A DNA stretch of 62,116 nt. Source: a virus. Below are positions 55,844 to 62,116 of this stretch, one piece after another. Both the position numbers and the translations under genes were made by a program. The DNA is taken from positions 1 through 62,116 of IMG/VR virus record IMGVR_UViG_3300025913_000041; one strand, written 5' to 3'. The notes beneath the pieces are model-generated. The model saw only the letters and a program-made list of their open reading frames with translations, had not been told where the DNA came from and made no database searches. Position 1 is the first letter of the stretch; each line of letters begins with the position of its first letter.

Positions 55844-56448
55844 GTCACAATCAAACCGTGAAGGGAATTGACTGCACCGACAACCTCTTAGGCCATGCTC
55901 CCGCGCTGCAAAACGCGGGCGTTGGGTTCGTGATTAAGTACGTCACGCCAAGCCACACGTTCCCAAACAAGACTTTCACGACCGGCGAAGTTCAGGGGCT
56001 TCACAGTGTTGGCATAAAGATCGGGCTGGTATCTGAGATGGACGGTACATCAGCAGCGGGGTTTAGCTCACTCAAGGGAACATCAGCCGCTCAAAATATG
56101 CTCGCCAGGATCGAGTCTCTTGGATGCCCGCGCTCTATGGTTGGATGGGTGGCGATTGACTACGACGCGACCGATGAGGACATCGACGGGCCGATCACAG
56201 CGCACTTTGAAGCGTACAGGGCCGTGATGGGCTCGCATCTTCGGCATGGTGTCTATGGCTCAGGTTCGGTTTGCCAGAAGCTCAAAGAGCGGGGGTTTGT
56301 TTCGTTTACGTGGCTCGCTCAGTCACCAGGGTTCGACGGCTACTATTCATGGATTAATCATGCCGACGTGGTTCAACATTTGAACCCGCCGCCGCTTGGA
56401 TTGAGTGCAGACTGGAATAGCGCGAACGATTCGACCCTCTTCTGGTAA
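55840..56448 (+). CDS. Endolysin, DUF1906/Rv2525c-like glycoside hydrolase fold
   Basis: A 202-residue protein from GTG 55840. GIDCTDNLLGHA opens a TIM-barrel-like domain with GVGFVIKYVTP, GIKIGLVSEMDG, WVAIDYDATDED, GVYGSGSVCQ and FTWLAQSPG. These are the strand-end motifs of DUF1906 domains, used as peptidoglycan hydrolases in phages and actinobacteria. DYD near the middle is the candidate acid. No signal peptide, so a holin is required. Confidence 0.75.
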   Translation: MSHNQTVKGIDCTDNLLGHAPALQNAGVGFVIKYVTPSHTFPNKTFTTGEVQGLHSVGIKIGLVSEMDGTSAAGFSSLKGTSAAQNMLARIESLGCPRSMVGWVAIDYDATDEDIDGPITAHFEAYRAVMGSHLRHGVYGSGSVCQKLKERGFVSFTWLAQSPGFDGYYSWINHADVVQHLNPPPLGLSADWNSANDSTLFW

Positions 56449-56489
56449 AAGGTCTGCTTAAATCGTCCCTCACGCGCGTTTCTCTCAAT

Positions 56490-56741
56490 GTGGAACGATC
56501 AACCGGACAATGCCCGTCTTGCCTCTACACGGTCCCCGTAGCCGTCATTATTGCCTTTGCCCGCGCCGTGGTAGATGTTCCATTCGGGAGAATGAGCCAA
56601 GCTAAAAAGAAGTTACTTGCCAGGATCGCCGCCGACCGGTTCGCCTGTGAACTCTACTTGGAAGAAACCGCCGCACTGAAAGGCAAGATCCTCTTCTATG
56701 TTTGCGATGGCATCCCGATTGAGCCTCCACCGGTTGAGTAG
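56490..56741 (+). CDS. Hypothetical protein, 83 aa
   Basis: GTG start at 56490, or ATG 56592 for a shorter form. CPSC near the N-terminus, a hydrophobic stretch (YTVPVAVIIAFARAVVDV) and a C-terminal helix. Coding status is moderately supported by composition and location between the endolysin and a TM peptide. Confidence 0.45.
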   Translation: MERSTGQCPSCLYTVPVAVIIAFARAVVDVPFGRMSQAKKKLLARIAADRFACELYLEETAALKGKILFYVCDGIPIEPPPVE

Positions 56742-56775
56742 GGAACATGCGAAGCGGTGCTAAGGTCCGACCGGC

Positions 56776-56862
56776 ATGACAGACCATGCGATTCTCGTTG
56801 GAATCTTTATCTGCGTGATTCTTCTTCTACTCGGTTGGGGTTGGGGAAACTGGCGACGTTAG
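56776..56862 (+). CDS. 28-residue transmembrane peptide
   Basis: Encodes MTDHAILVGIFICVILLLLG and a W/G/R tail. A single hydrophobic helix directly after the endolysin region. Candidate lysis-accessory or pinholin-like peptide. No clear ribosome-binding site. Confidence 0.45.
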   Translation: MTDHAILVGIFICVILLLLGWGWGNWRR

Positions 56863-57038
56863 TTCCCAGGTATCTGTAGTTTGAGTGATGCAATACGGGC
56901 GATTAGGATGGCAATGTCGTTCAGGCCATTTGACGATGTGCTCGCAAAATCCGCCTGTACGCTCGTTTGAGTGTATGTGTCGGTGTTCTGCTGGGCGTTA
57001 AGTTCAGTAGCTACCTGCGTTGCGAGCGTTCCATCCAT
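56859..57038 (-). CDS. Hypothetical protein, 59 aa, leaderless
   Basis: ATG 57038 lies seven bases after TATACT (57051-57046). S/T/Q-rich protein (TELNAQQNTDTYTQTSVQAD) ending in a hydrophobic helix. A lone minus-strand gene among plus-strand genes. Unknown function. Confidence 0.5.
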   Translation of the reverse strand: MDGTLATQVATELNAQQNTDTYTQTSVQADFASTSSNGLNDIAILIARIASLKLQIPGN

Positions 57039-57045
57039 GGACGCC

Positions 57046-57051
57046 AGTATA
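57046..57051 (-). promoter_or_regulatory. -10 box of leaderless promoter
   Basis: TATACT with seven bases to the ATG at 57038. Confidence 0.5.
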
Positions 57052-57129
57052 GACGAATCCCCAGGTAAAATAGAAACGCCTCCGCGATGTTGAAGCATCC
57101 GAAGGCCGGAGAACCACAGGAGGGTTCAC

Positions 57130-57762
57130 ATGCCTAGATTACTTGATTTATCTGGACAACGTTTTGGACGCGTAACCGTTATCCAACGCTCTCACGGGAA
57201 GGGGCATTCCATTTACTGGCGGTGCCTATGCGACTGCGGGAACTCTACTGCGCTACTCGGATCTGGGCTTAGGGATGGCAAGACAATCTCCTGTGGATGT
57301 GCCAGAAGATCTGATCCTGATTCAGGCATGAACCCAAAAGATTACGCAATCCTAGCGAAATGTTGGAGAGAGCTGATACGTCGCTGCACATCTTCGCATG
57401 ACGCTCATTTCCCGAATTATGGCGGTCGCGGTATAGGCGTATGCGAAAGATGGTCTAGCCCGGATGGTCTTGAGTTTTTTATCCGAGATATGGGGGTTCG
57501 CCCGTCTGCCCATCACAGCATAGACAGAAAAAACAATATGGCAGATTATTCGCCCGATAATTGCAGGTGGGCAACACTGACCGAACAGAACCGTAATCGT
57601 CGTAGTAATCGGTATTTTGAGTGGGACGGAGAAACACTACTACTGGCTGATTGGTCTAGAAAATTGGGCATTCATTCCTCAACAATCAAACGCAGCCTTT
57701 CTCGCGGCAAAACGATTGGTGATTTGATTAAGCAAGGACCAAGCATGTCAAGGATCAAATAA
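57130..57762 (+). CDS. Mobile HNH endonuclease (second copy of family)
   Basis: A 210-residue paralogue of 53698-54333. GQRFGRVTVIQRS and CDCG...TISCGC are followed by the core LIRRCTSSHDAHFPNYGGRG, HHSIDRKNNMADYSPDNCRW and a C-terminal helix-turn-helix-like SRKLGIHSSTIKRSL. AGGAGG lies six bases before ATG. An upstream CGCCTCCGCG could pair with that site and limit expression. Likely a selfish homing gene inserted between the lysis genes. Confidence 0.8.
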   Translation: MPRLLDLSGQRFGRVTVIQRSHGKGHSIYWRCLCDCGNSTALLGSGLRDGKTISCGCARRSDPDSGMNPKDYAILAKCWRELIRRCTSSHDAHFPNYGGRGIGVCERWSSPDGLEFFIRDMGVRPSAHHSIDRKNNMADYSPDNCRWATLTEQNRNRRSNRYFEWDGETLLLADWSRKLGIHSSTIKRSLSRGKTIGDLIKQGPSMSRIK

Positions 57763-57770
57763 AGTGTCGG

Positions 57771-58115
57771 TCATTTCGTCTCTAGTTTAAGCTGTACTAG
57801 GATCAAATGCAATACCTTATCCACGTCTGCATTTCGTTGGGCTTGTGTTTTTGCGTTCGATATGACCGCCAAATGGTCAGACTCTGCCCTGGCGTGGTCT
57901 TGGTCCGATCTTTCTTTAAGCACCTTAACCTCGTCGTCAACCTTCTGACGAAGAGCCGATTCGAGCGCCGCCATTTGTTGCGCACTCGCTGGAGGTGGCA
58001 TATTTACAGCCACGTTGACACCATAGGCGCAGATAGCCGTAAACGACAAAGCAACCACCAGAATGGCGATTAACAGGCCCTTGATCGAGGGATCTTCTCT
58101 GTCTGTCCTAGACAT
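57771..58115 (-). CDS. Membrane-anchored coiled-coil protein (i-spanin-like), 114 aa
   Basis: ATG 58115 overlaps the upstream gene. One TM helix (GLLIAILVVALSFTAICAYG) is followed by a long periplasmic-type coiled coil (QQMAALESALRQKVDDEVKV). This is the topology of Rz-type inner-membrane spanins. No o-spanin lipoprotein was found nearby. Proximity to the endolysin supports a lysis role. Confidence 0.6.
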   Translation of the reverse strand: MSRTDREDPSIKGLLIAILVVALSFTAICAYGVNVAVNMPPPASAQQMAALESALRQKVDDEVKVLKERSDQDHARAESDHLAVISNAKTQAQRNADVDKVLHLILVQLKLETK

Positions 58116-58356
58116 GCTTTGACTCCGATATACCGGCTTCTCGGCCTCTTTGGAAGTTCTTCTCATCAATCAGAGACATTACAAGCGCTTTCAAGTCGGC
58201 CACCTCTTTATCTCGAATCTTGTCGAGTTCCTGATCTGCGAACTGATGCTTAATGACTGCTGAGATATCGTTCAGACCCTTGACGCCGATCCCTACCAAC
58301 GCACCGACGACCAGAAGGATTGACCCTTGCAGAAGTTGTGAGAAGTTCAGGTTCAT
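58108..58356 (-). CDS. Small membrane protein, holin candidate 1, 82 aa
   Basis: N-terminal hydrophobic helix (LLQGSILLVVGALVGIGVKG) and a charged, helical C-terminal half (QELDKIRDKEVADLKALV). Middle gene of a three-gene membrane-protein cluster near the endolysin. Confidence 0.6.
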   Translation of the reverse strand: MNLNFSQLLQGSILLVVGALVGIGVKGLNDISAVIKHQFADQELDKIRDKEVADLKALVMSLIDEKNFQRGREAGISESKHV

Positions 58357-58586
58357 TGATGTACCGGGCCATCCCTAGCGACGACTTTAAGCAACTGTTC
58401 GGTCATTAGTTTAGCCGCTTTAATCTCTTCAAGTCGCGAAGCTTTTGCTTCTGTAATGTGACGTTGCCGGTACTTGATCCTTTTCAGCCCAATGTGACAA
58501 AGGGCAGATAACGTAAAAGCGGCACCGATGAGCCCCGAAAGGAAGATAAAGTACAGGATCTGTGAAGGACTCATAGCTTCGTTCAT
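58353..58586 (-). CDS. Small membrane protein, holin candidate 2, 77 aa
   Basis: Hydrophobic segment (ILYFIFLSGLIGAAFTLSAL) near the N-terminus followed by a basic region (LKRIKYRQRHITEAKASR). First gene of the cluster; one or two membrane passes. Overlaps the next gene by four bases. Confidence 0.6.
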   Translation of the reverse strand: MNEAMSPSQILYFIFLSGLIGAAFTLSALCHIGLKRIKYRQRHITEAKASRLEEIKAAKLMTEQLLKVVARDGPVHQ

Positions 58587-58640
58587 CTATCTTAGCGGAT
58601 TGGCAAAGAAAGAACCAAGTTCAAATAGTCCCAAGCCATG

Positions 58641-58724
58641 TATAATCACATCGACGCGGTATTGGGTGTCAGTGGGTTACTGTTCATAGCTTAGGGCCGT
58701 TCTGAGAAATCGGAGCGGTCTTTT
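58641..58724 (+). ncRNA. Candidate small RNA with promoter and terminator
   Basis: TATAAT at 58641-58646 is followed about 50 bases later by CCGTTC/GAGCGG (58697-58718) and TCTTTT. There is no start codon close to the -10 and no ORF, unlike the leaderless promoters here. The transcript would be about 70 nt. The -35 is poor. It lies upstream of and divergent to the holin-candidate cluster. Confidence 0.4.
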
Positions 58725-58816
58725 GCTTTGTGGCAGTTCCGCAACTTTCGAACCGCTTCCATCGTCTCAGAAGTTGTATCCAACCCTCTCTAGTCCTTTG
58801 AAGCGTCGAACCAGTA

Positions 58817-58918
58817 ATGGAACGGCGCTTCTTTGATTTTGATGACGCCTTCCCTTGGTTGCTGTGGGGATCGTGGATCGTGTCGATTGCGGCTATCGGA
58901 TGGGTGCTCTTTCGGTAA
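58817..58918 (+). CDS. 33-residue transmembrane peptide
   Basis: Encodes MERRFFDFDDAFPWLLWGSW and IVSIAAIGWVLFR. One hydrophobic helix. No strong ribosome-binding site, so coding status is tentative. Confidence 0.35.
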   Translation: MERRFFDFDDAFPWLLWGSWIVSIAAIGWVLFR

Positions 58919-58962
58919 ACTCCAAGAGCGTTCAGACGTGAGCGCAAGGACACCATAAGCTT

Positions 58963-59280
58963 ATGCAACTCAAAGCAAACCTCATTTTCAGCGAGCGCAT
59001 TCATCTGCCGATATTCGGCTTCGACCACACATACGCCCAGACCGTCAAGGAAGCTATTCCGCTCGACGTAAAGTACGACAAACAACTACCGTTCGGACTG
59101 AGCTTCGACGTGACGACCGAGGGAACGACCATCCATGCCGACATCAAAGAGGCGGGACTTATCACGCTCGTGGACATTCCGATTAAGGTCGGCGAAAACA
59201 GAGTCGTGAGTCTCAACCTGTTCCCAGGGTTCCACATCAACGGAACGCTCGAAGTGGTTGGCGATTCTCCTGCCGTCTAG
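58963..59280 (+). CDS. Hypothetical beta-rich protein, 105 aa
   Basis: Alternating beta strands (ANLIFSERIHLPIFGFDHTY ... GLITLVDIPIKVG) suggest a small structural or Ig-like fold. A terminator follows immediately. The gene stands alone on the plus strand. Function unknown. Confidence 0.6.
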   Translation: MQLKANLIFSERIHLPIFGFDHTYAQTVKEAIPLDVKYDKQLPFGLSFDVTTEGTTIHADIKEAGLITLVDIPIKVGENRVVSLNLFPGFHINGTLEVVGDSPAV

Positions 59281-59307
59281 GCTGTTCGCTGAGACGCTGA
59301 AATAGTT

Positions 59308-59337
59308 AAGCCCCTGATTGTTACGTCAGGGGCTTTT
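59308..59337 (+). terminator. Rho-independent terminator
   Basis: AAGCCCCTGA/TCAGGGGCTT (10 bp, 8-base loop) followed by TTTTC. It separates the plus-strand gene from the convergent phosphatase operon and may act weakly in both directions. Confidence 0.85.
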
Positions 59338-59354
59338 CTGTTGGTGAGAGAGAC

Positions 59355-59855
59355 TTAACCGAAACAGTGCCTTACCTCTAAGTCGATGGATCGTTGGAAC
59401 GACTCCCGCAACATCTTGAGGATGTATTGATTAGGCGCGAACTGTTCCTCAAACCAAGGTGAAGGTTCATTGAACCGCTCATAGATCGCTTGAGCAACCG
59501 CTGCCGACCTGGATATTCCCGCCTCACACTGGCAAACAAACAACTTGACGCCCAGCGCATAACTAGACAGGACCCTCTCTACAATCAGATCCGCCTGTTC
59601 GGTTGAAATGATCCGATCCGCATAGGTTGAAAGGTCATTCCCTATGATGTCGTCAATATGGAGAGGCATCAACCCGACTCGTTGGGAATTGTGCGGATAT
59701 TTCGCGTGGAAGTTGCTGTGTTCCGTCATGGATATAACCAAGTGCGGACGCTTAATTTTCGCGCTCATGTCCACGAGATCACGCGGCCAAACCAAAACGC
59801 TGACGCTCGCGCCCTCAAAAGGTAATCGGTTGTCAGCGCCAAATGCACTCAGCAT
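59355..59855 (-). CDS. Protein tyrosine / dual-specificity phosphatase-like protein
   Basis: A 166-residue protein. FVCQCEAGISRSAAV contains the P-loop CX5R (Cys110, Arg116), and HIDDI (residues 66-70) is a candidate general-acid loop. The fold length fits small DSP-type phosphatases of bacteria and phages. May remove phosphates from host or phage proteins, or from RNA ends. Last gene of the TnpB operon. Confidence 0.7.
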   Translation of the reverse strand: MLSAFGADNRLPFEGASVSVLVWPRDLVDMSAKIKRPHLVISMTEHSNFHAKYPHNSQRVGLMPLHIDDIIGNDLSTYADRIISTEQADLIVERVLSSYALGVKLFVCQCEAGISRSAAVAQAIYERFNEPSPWFEEQFAPNQYILKMLRESFQRSIDLEVRHCFG

Positions 59856-60022
59856 TCCTTCCCCATCTCCTCAGTACGTAAAGCACCGAAACCAATTGAT
59901 TCTTCATCGTCGCAAGCGTCTACGGCTTCGACAAGTAACAGTGCGAAATAGTCAGCATCCTGCCAGTTGCATTTTCGCCACTTCTTTGCTGCCTCTATTA
60001 CTGCTCTTTCAGCGTCGGTCAT
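59849..60022 (-). CDS. Hypothetical protein, 57 aa
   Basis: ATG 60022 overlaps the upstream stop. Begins MTDAERAVIEAAKKWRKCNW; acidic helical protein of a kind common in phage operons. Overlaps the phosphatase start by seven bases. Confidence 0.55.
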   Translation of the reverse strand: MTDAERAVIEAAKKWRKCNWQDADYFALLLVEAVDACDDEESIGFGALRTEEMGKEC

Positions 60023-60210
60023 CCCAGATTCTCCCGTTCTCCAGGACCGTAGTAGTAGGGATCGACCGCACGACGGCAAGCATCGTAACTCGTGTCAGGG
60101 AGGGGCCGGTTAAGCATCCTTTCGAGAGCGTCCGCAGCTTCGATTATGTCTTGCGTTTGGACTGTTCCCGACTTAACCGATGCCCTGAGTCTTTCGATTA
60201 ACTCCCTCAT
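60019..60210 (-). CDS. Hypothetical protein, 63 aa
   Basis: Helical N-terminus (MRELIERLRASVKSG, IIEAADALERMLNR) typical of small phage proteins that accompany DUF-type genes. Coupled on both sides. Confidence 0.55.
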   Translation of the reverse strand: MRELIERLRASVKSGTVQTQDIIEAADALERMLNRPLPDTSYDACRRAVDPYYYGPGERENLG

Positions 60211-60581
60211 TTCCCTACCTCCAGTGCATCAAGAGCATACAAAGCGTTACCGGTTTCTGTTCTAGCATCCTCTTGGCCTTCGTTATGCTTGTGGCTTGTG
60301 GCCTTTTCCCAGTTTCGGGCCGCTTCCGTAACCTTCTCTAACAGTTCTAACCTCGCTTGTATAGATTCAGCGTGAGCGAGCCAGCCGCGCCACATAAAGC
60401 GGACGCCAGGGTAGAAGTATCGACCGTCCTCAACTCGCGAGAACCAGTGAGGATCTCCGGTGTAACTGGGCTCCGATGCTACCCATGCTTCAAACTCCTT
60501 TCGAGTCGCTTCGATCTGGCTTTCAGTTAGTTGGCTGTTTTGGTCGCTCACTGGGTTACCTCTGATTGGGATGTTCTTCAT
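60207..60581 (-). CDS. Hypothetical protein, 124 aa
   Basis: GAGGAAATGGA before ATG 60581. Contains RKEFEAWVASEPSYTGDPHW and FMWRGWLAHAESIQARLEL. The second element resembles a motif in the protein at 48527-48862. Unknown function; directly downstream of TnpB. Confidence 0.6.
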   Translation of the reverse strand: MKNIPIRGNPVSDQNSQLTESQIEATRKEFEAWVASEPSYTGDPHWFSRVEDGRYFYPGVRFMWRGWLAHAESIQARLELLEKVTEAARNWEKATSHKHNEGQEDARTETGNALYALDALEVGK

Positions 60582-60652
60582 TCCATTTCCTCGTCTAAGA
60601 CAGTAGGGTCCTCTGAACTTTCGTTCTTGACGTTCCAATTCTGCGGCACGAA

Positions 60653-61741
60653 CTACGCAGCGGACATCATTAGGGTCTTGGACAGTTGACCCCGTACAGC
60701 TATATTTCGGGCGGCGTTGTGGTCCGCATTCATAAAGCTGCCGCATAAGTTGCATTCAAATCGAGACTGGCTTTTCCTATTCGCTTTATCACAGTGACCA
60801 CACTTCGAACACGTTCTGGAAGTGTTGCGCGGGTCCACGAAGACAACCGGTATCCCGGCGTCCTGTGCTTTGTATGCGATCTTTTGACGGAGATCGTAGA
60901 ACGACCAACCGCCTAAGAGCCATCTCATCTCCTTTCCGAAACCGTTGTCTCGATCCCGAATACCTTTCAAGTCTTCGAGTGCGAGTGCCTTTAGAGAATC
61001 GACCGCCTTTTTGACGATCTGTTTGGAAATCACATGGTTGGCGTTCTGCATGAACCGACTTTGCTTGCGTCGGATCTTGCATAGGTGACGCTTTGCCGAC
61101 TTCGTGCTCTTCCTTTGGAGCAACGCACGAAGCCTTCGCGTTTTTCGCCGTACAGCCTTAATGGGTTCTCCCGCGACCGATTCACCATCTGAGTCGGTCG
61201 CAACCTGCGAGATCCCCAAATCGACGCCAAGAACCCCGCTAGTCGGCTTGGTAGGCACGTCCGGTAGAGTGACCGAGATAGCTAGGTAAAACTCATTATC
61301 TCGGCAAATCAATAACGCTTCCCCGATCTTCCCAGCGGCCAACATTTCCCGTTGTTTGCCGCCGTGCGCGAGCGAGAACGTCAATCGTCCCTGTGTGGTC
61401 GTAATCTTCACCGACGACACGCCGACCAACTTGTAAACCCCTTTGTGGAGTGATACGGCCCCTGTCGCACGAAAGACATGCCTCTCGGTGCGATCTGCCT
61501 TGTATGAATTGGCTACGCCACGCATCGCAGTGCAAACACTGACCGATGGCAGAGACGGCTCCGCTTTCCTCGCCGCGTGGTACGCCTTCGTGTGAAGCGC
61601 AAATAATCCAAACGTGCGAGTGCCCCATGCAATATCGGAAATCAGATTCGACACCCGCGCGTACACAGCCATCGTATCAGCGAGAATTATCCTCGTTTCT
61701 TCGGTGGTACGCAATTTGCATGTCACAATCCTTACAGGCAT
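60653..61741 (-). CDS. tnpB: TnpB-family RNA-guided nuclease-like protein
   Basis: A 362-residue protein with intact RuvC residues: Asp174 (GVDLGIS), Glu256 (LEDLKGI) and Asp340 (NADHNAARN). A zinc ribbon C311-C314/C330-C333 is inserted before the last motif. This matches catalytic TnpB of IS200/IS605/IS607 elements. No TnpA transposase or clear IS ends are visible. ATG 61741 lies seven bases after TATACT, so the mRNA is probably leaderless. It could be a decayed mobile element or a phage-adopted nuclease. Confidence 0.88.
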   Translation of the reverse strand: MPVRIVTCKLRTTEETRIILADTMAVYARVSNLISDIAWGTRTFGLFALHTKAYHAARKAEPSLPSVSVCTAMRGVANSYKADRTERHVFRATGAVSLHKGVYKLVGVSSVKITTTQGRLTFSLAHGGKQREMLAAGKIGEALLICRDNEFYLAISVTLPDVPTKPTSGVLGVDLGISQVATDSDGESVAGEPIKAVRRKTRRLRALLQRKSTKSAKRHLCKIRRKQSRFMQNANHVISKQIVKKAVDSLKALALEDLKGIRDRDNGFGKEMRWLLGGWSFYDLRQKIAYKAQDAGIPVVFVDPRNTSRTCSKCGHCDKANRKSQSRFECNLCGSFMNADHNAARNIAVRGQLSKTLMMSAA

Positions 61742-61743
61742 AC

Positions 61744-61756
61744 GGTATAGTATACC
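61744..61756. promoter_or_regulatory. Palindromic divergent promoter/operator
   Basis: GGTATAGTATACC is a perfect palindrome about a central base. It contains the leftward -10 TATACT (61754-61749), seven bases from the TnpB ATG, and a rightward TATAGT. A dimeric repressor here would control both TnpB and the plus-strand operon starting at 61785. Confidence 0.55.
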
Positions 61757-61784
61757 CAGAATCCCTAACTAAGGAGAAGAGACC

Positions 61785-62102
61785 ATGAAGATTATCCAAA
61801 AGAACGGCGAAATCAAGACGCTTTACGTGAGTCGCAGATCGGCCAATGTGCTCTTGATTAAGTATCGGAACACAAGCTATGGCGGCGATCCTGTCAACCT
61901 TGCCAAAAAGACAGGTCTTGAATCCATTCGGAAATACGAGGGTGCGCTAGAAGCCGAGATTGCGGCACAAACCGAGAAATACGAAAGCCTCAAGGACCAA
62001 GGCAGGGACGCTTACCGCGAACTCACGGCCCTGTTGAATCAGGCTTTTAAGGACTCGCCACCGCTGACATACGAAGAACTAGCCGCCGAATCCGAGGGCT
62101 AG
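61785..62102 (+). CDS. Hypothetical protein, 105 aa
   Basis: First gene of the plus-strand operon that continues across the contig join at 139. AAGGAGAAGAGACC gives a strong ribosome-binding site. N-terminal beta part (MKIIQKNGEIKTLYVSRRSA) and C-terminal coiled coil (YEGALEAEIAAQTEKYESL). The last 31 codons recur at 1-95. Confidence 0.7.
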   Translation: MKIIQKNGEIKTLYVSRRSANVLLIKYRNTSYGGDPVNLAKKTGLESIRKYEGALEAEIAAQTEKYESLKDQGRDAYRELTALLNQAFKDSPPLTYEELAAESEG

Positions 62103-62116
62103 CCCCTCCCCCCCCC

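Noticed and set aside
58684-59085. Minus-strand ORF of 133 codons
   Set aside because: It overlaps the plus-strand gene at 58963 and a terminator, has arginine/serine-rich shadow composition and no ribosome-binding site.
1-62116. Temperate prophage interpretation
   Set aside because: No integrase, attachment site or host flanking genes; the contig closes on itself, so a free phage genome is more likely, although regulators of the XRE and RHH types are present.

Overview
The window is an essentially complete genome of a tailed double-stranded DNA phage (Caudoviricetes) with siphovirus-type morphogenesis genes. The first 99 bases recur at positions 62008-62106, so the contig closes into a circle of about 62.0 kb. 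The join falls in a C-homopolymer tract. Hallmarks are an HK97-type portal, S49 prohead protease, major capsid protein, large and small terminase subunits, a lambda G/GT-like tail chaperone pair with a -1 slippery site, a 502-residue tape measure and large tail-tip and tailspike proteins. I see no integrase, rRNA or host gene, so a lytic lifestyle is likely. The host cannot be named from sequence. Many transcripts appear to be leaderless (a -10 box 6-9 nt before the start codon), which suggests a host lineage tolerant of leaderless mRNA.

Layout: (1) 61785-62102 continuing through the circle to 2638, plus strand: small genes and a YcgL-like nucleotidyltransferase. (2) 27918 down to 2675, minus strand: the morphogenesis block in the order TerL, small membrane protein, portal, decoration-like protein, protease, capsid, head-tail connectors, tail tube, tail chaperones, tape measure, tail tip, receptor-binding proteins and tailspike. 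It starts from its own promoter just after a terminator and a tRNA-like gene. (3) 36471 down to 28169, mostly minus strand: accessory genes including TerS, a DUF3560-like protein, an HNH nuclease and a family of small AT-hook/ribbon-helix-helix-like proteins. One family member is encoded divergently on the plus strand at 29924. (4) 36596-39456, plus strand: a ten-gene operon ending at a bidirectional terminator. (5) 49789 down to 39602, minus strand: about 27 tightly overlapping genes, including a DUF1376 replication protein, Dam-like methylase, DUF1064 and HNH nucleases, a minimal PolX-like nucleotidyltransferase and a highly structured RNA. (6) 49857-57762, plus strand: small genes, SWIM protein, DUF2815 ssDNA-binding protein, Gp157-like protein, RNAP alpha-CTD-like protein, DUF1906 endolysin and two mobile HNH nucleases. 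(7) 58586 down to 57771, minus strand: three small membrane/coiled-coil proteins, probably holin/spanin functions. (8) 61741 down to 59355, minus strand: orphan TnpB, small genes and a CX5R phosphatase.

The divergent control regions near 29.9, 36.5, 49.8 and 61.75 kb feed these operons. Within operons most genes overlap by 1 or 4 nt (TAATG, ATGA, GTGA), implying translational coupling. The most unusual signals are the leaderless promoters, the AT-hook/RHH paralogues with one HNH fusion, the structured RNA at 43.6 kb, a tRNA-like gene with a 23-nt anticodon loop, two recoding candidates and two sRNA-like transcription units.
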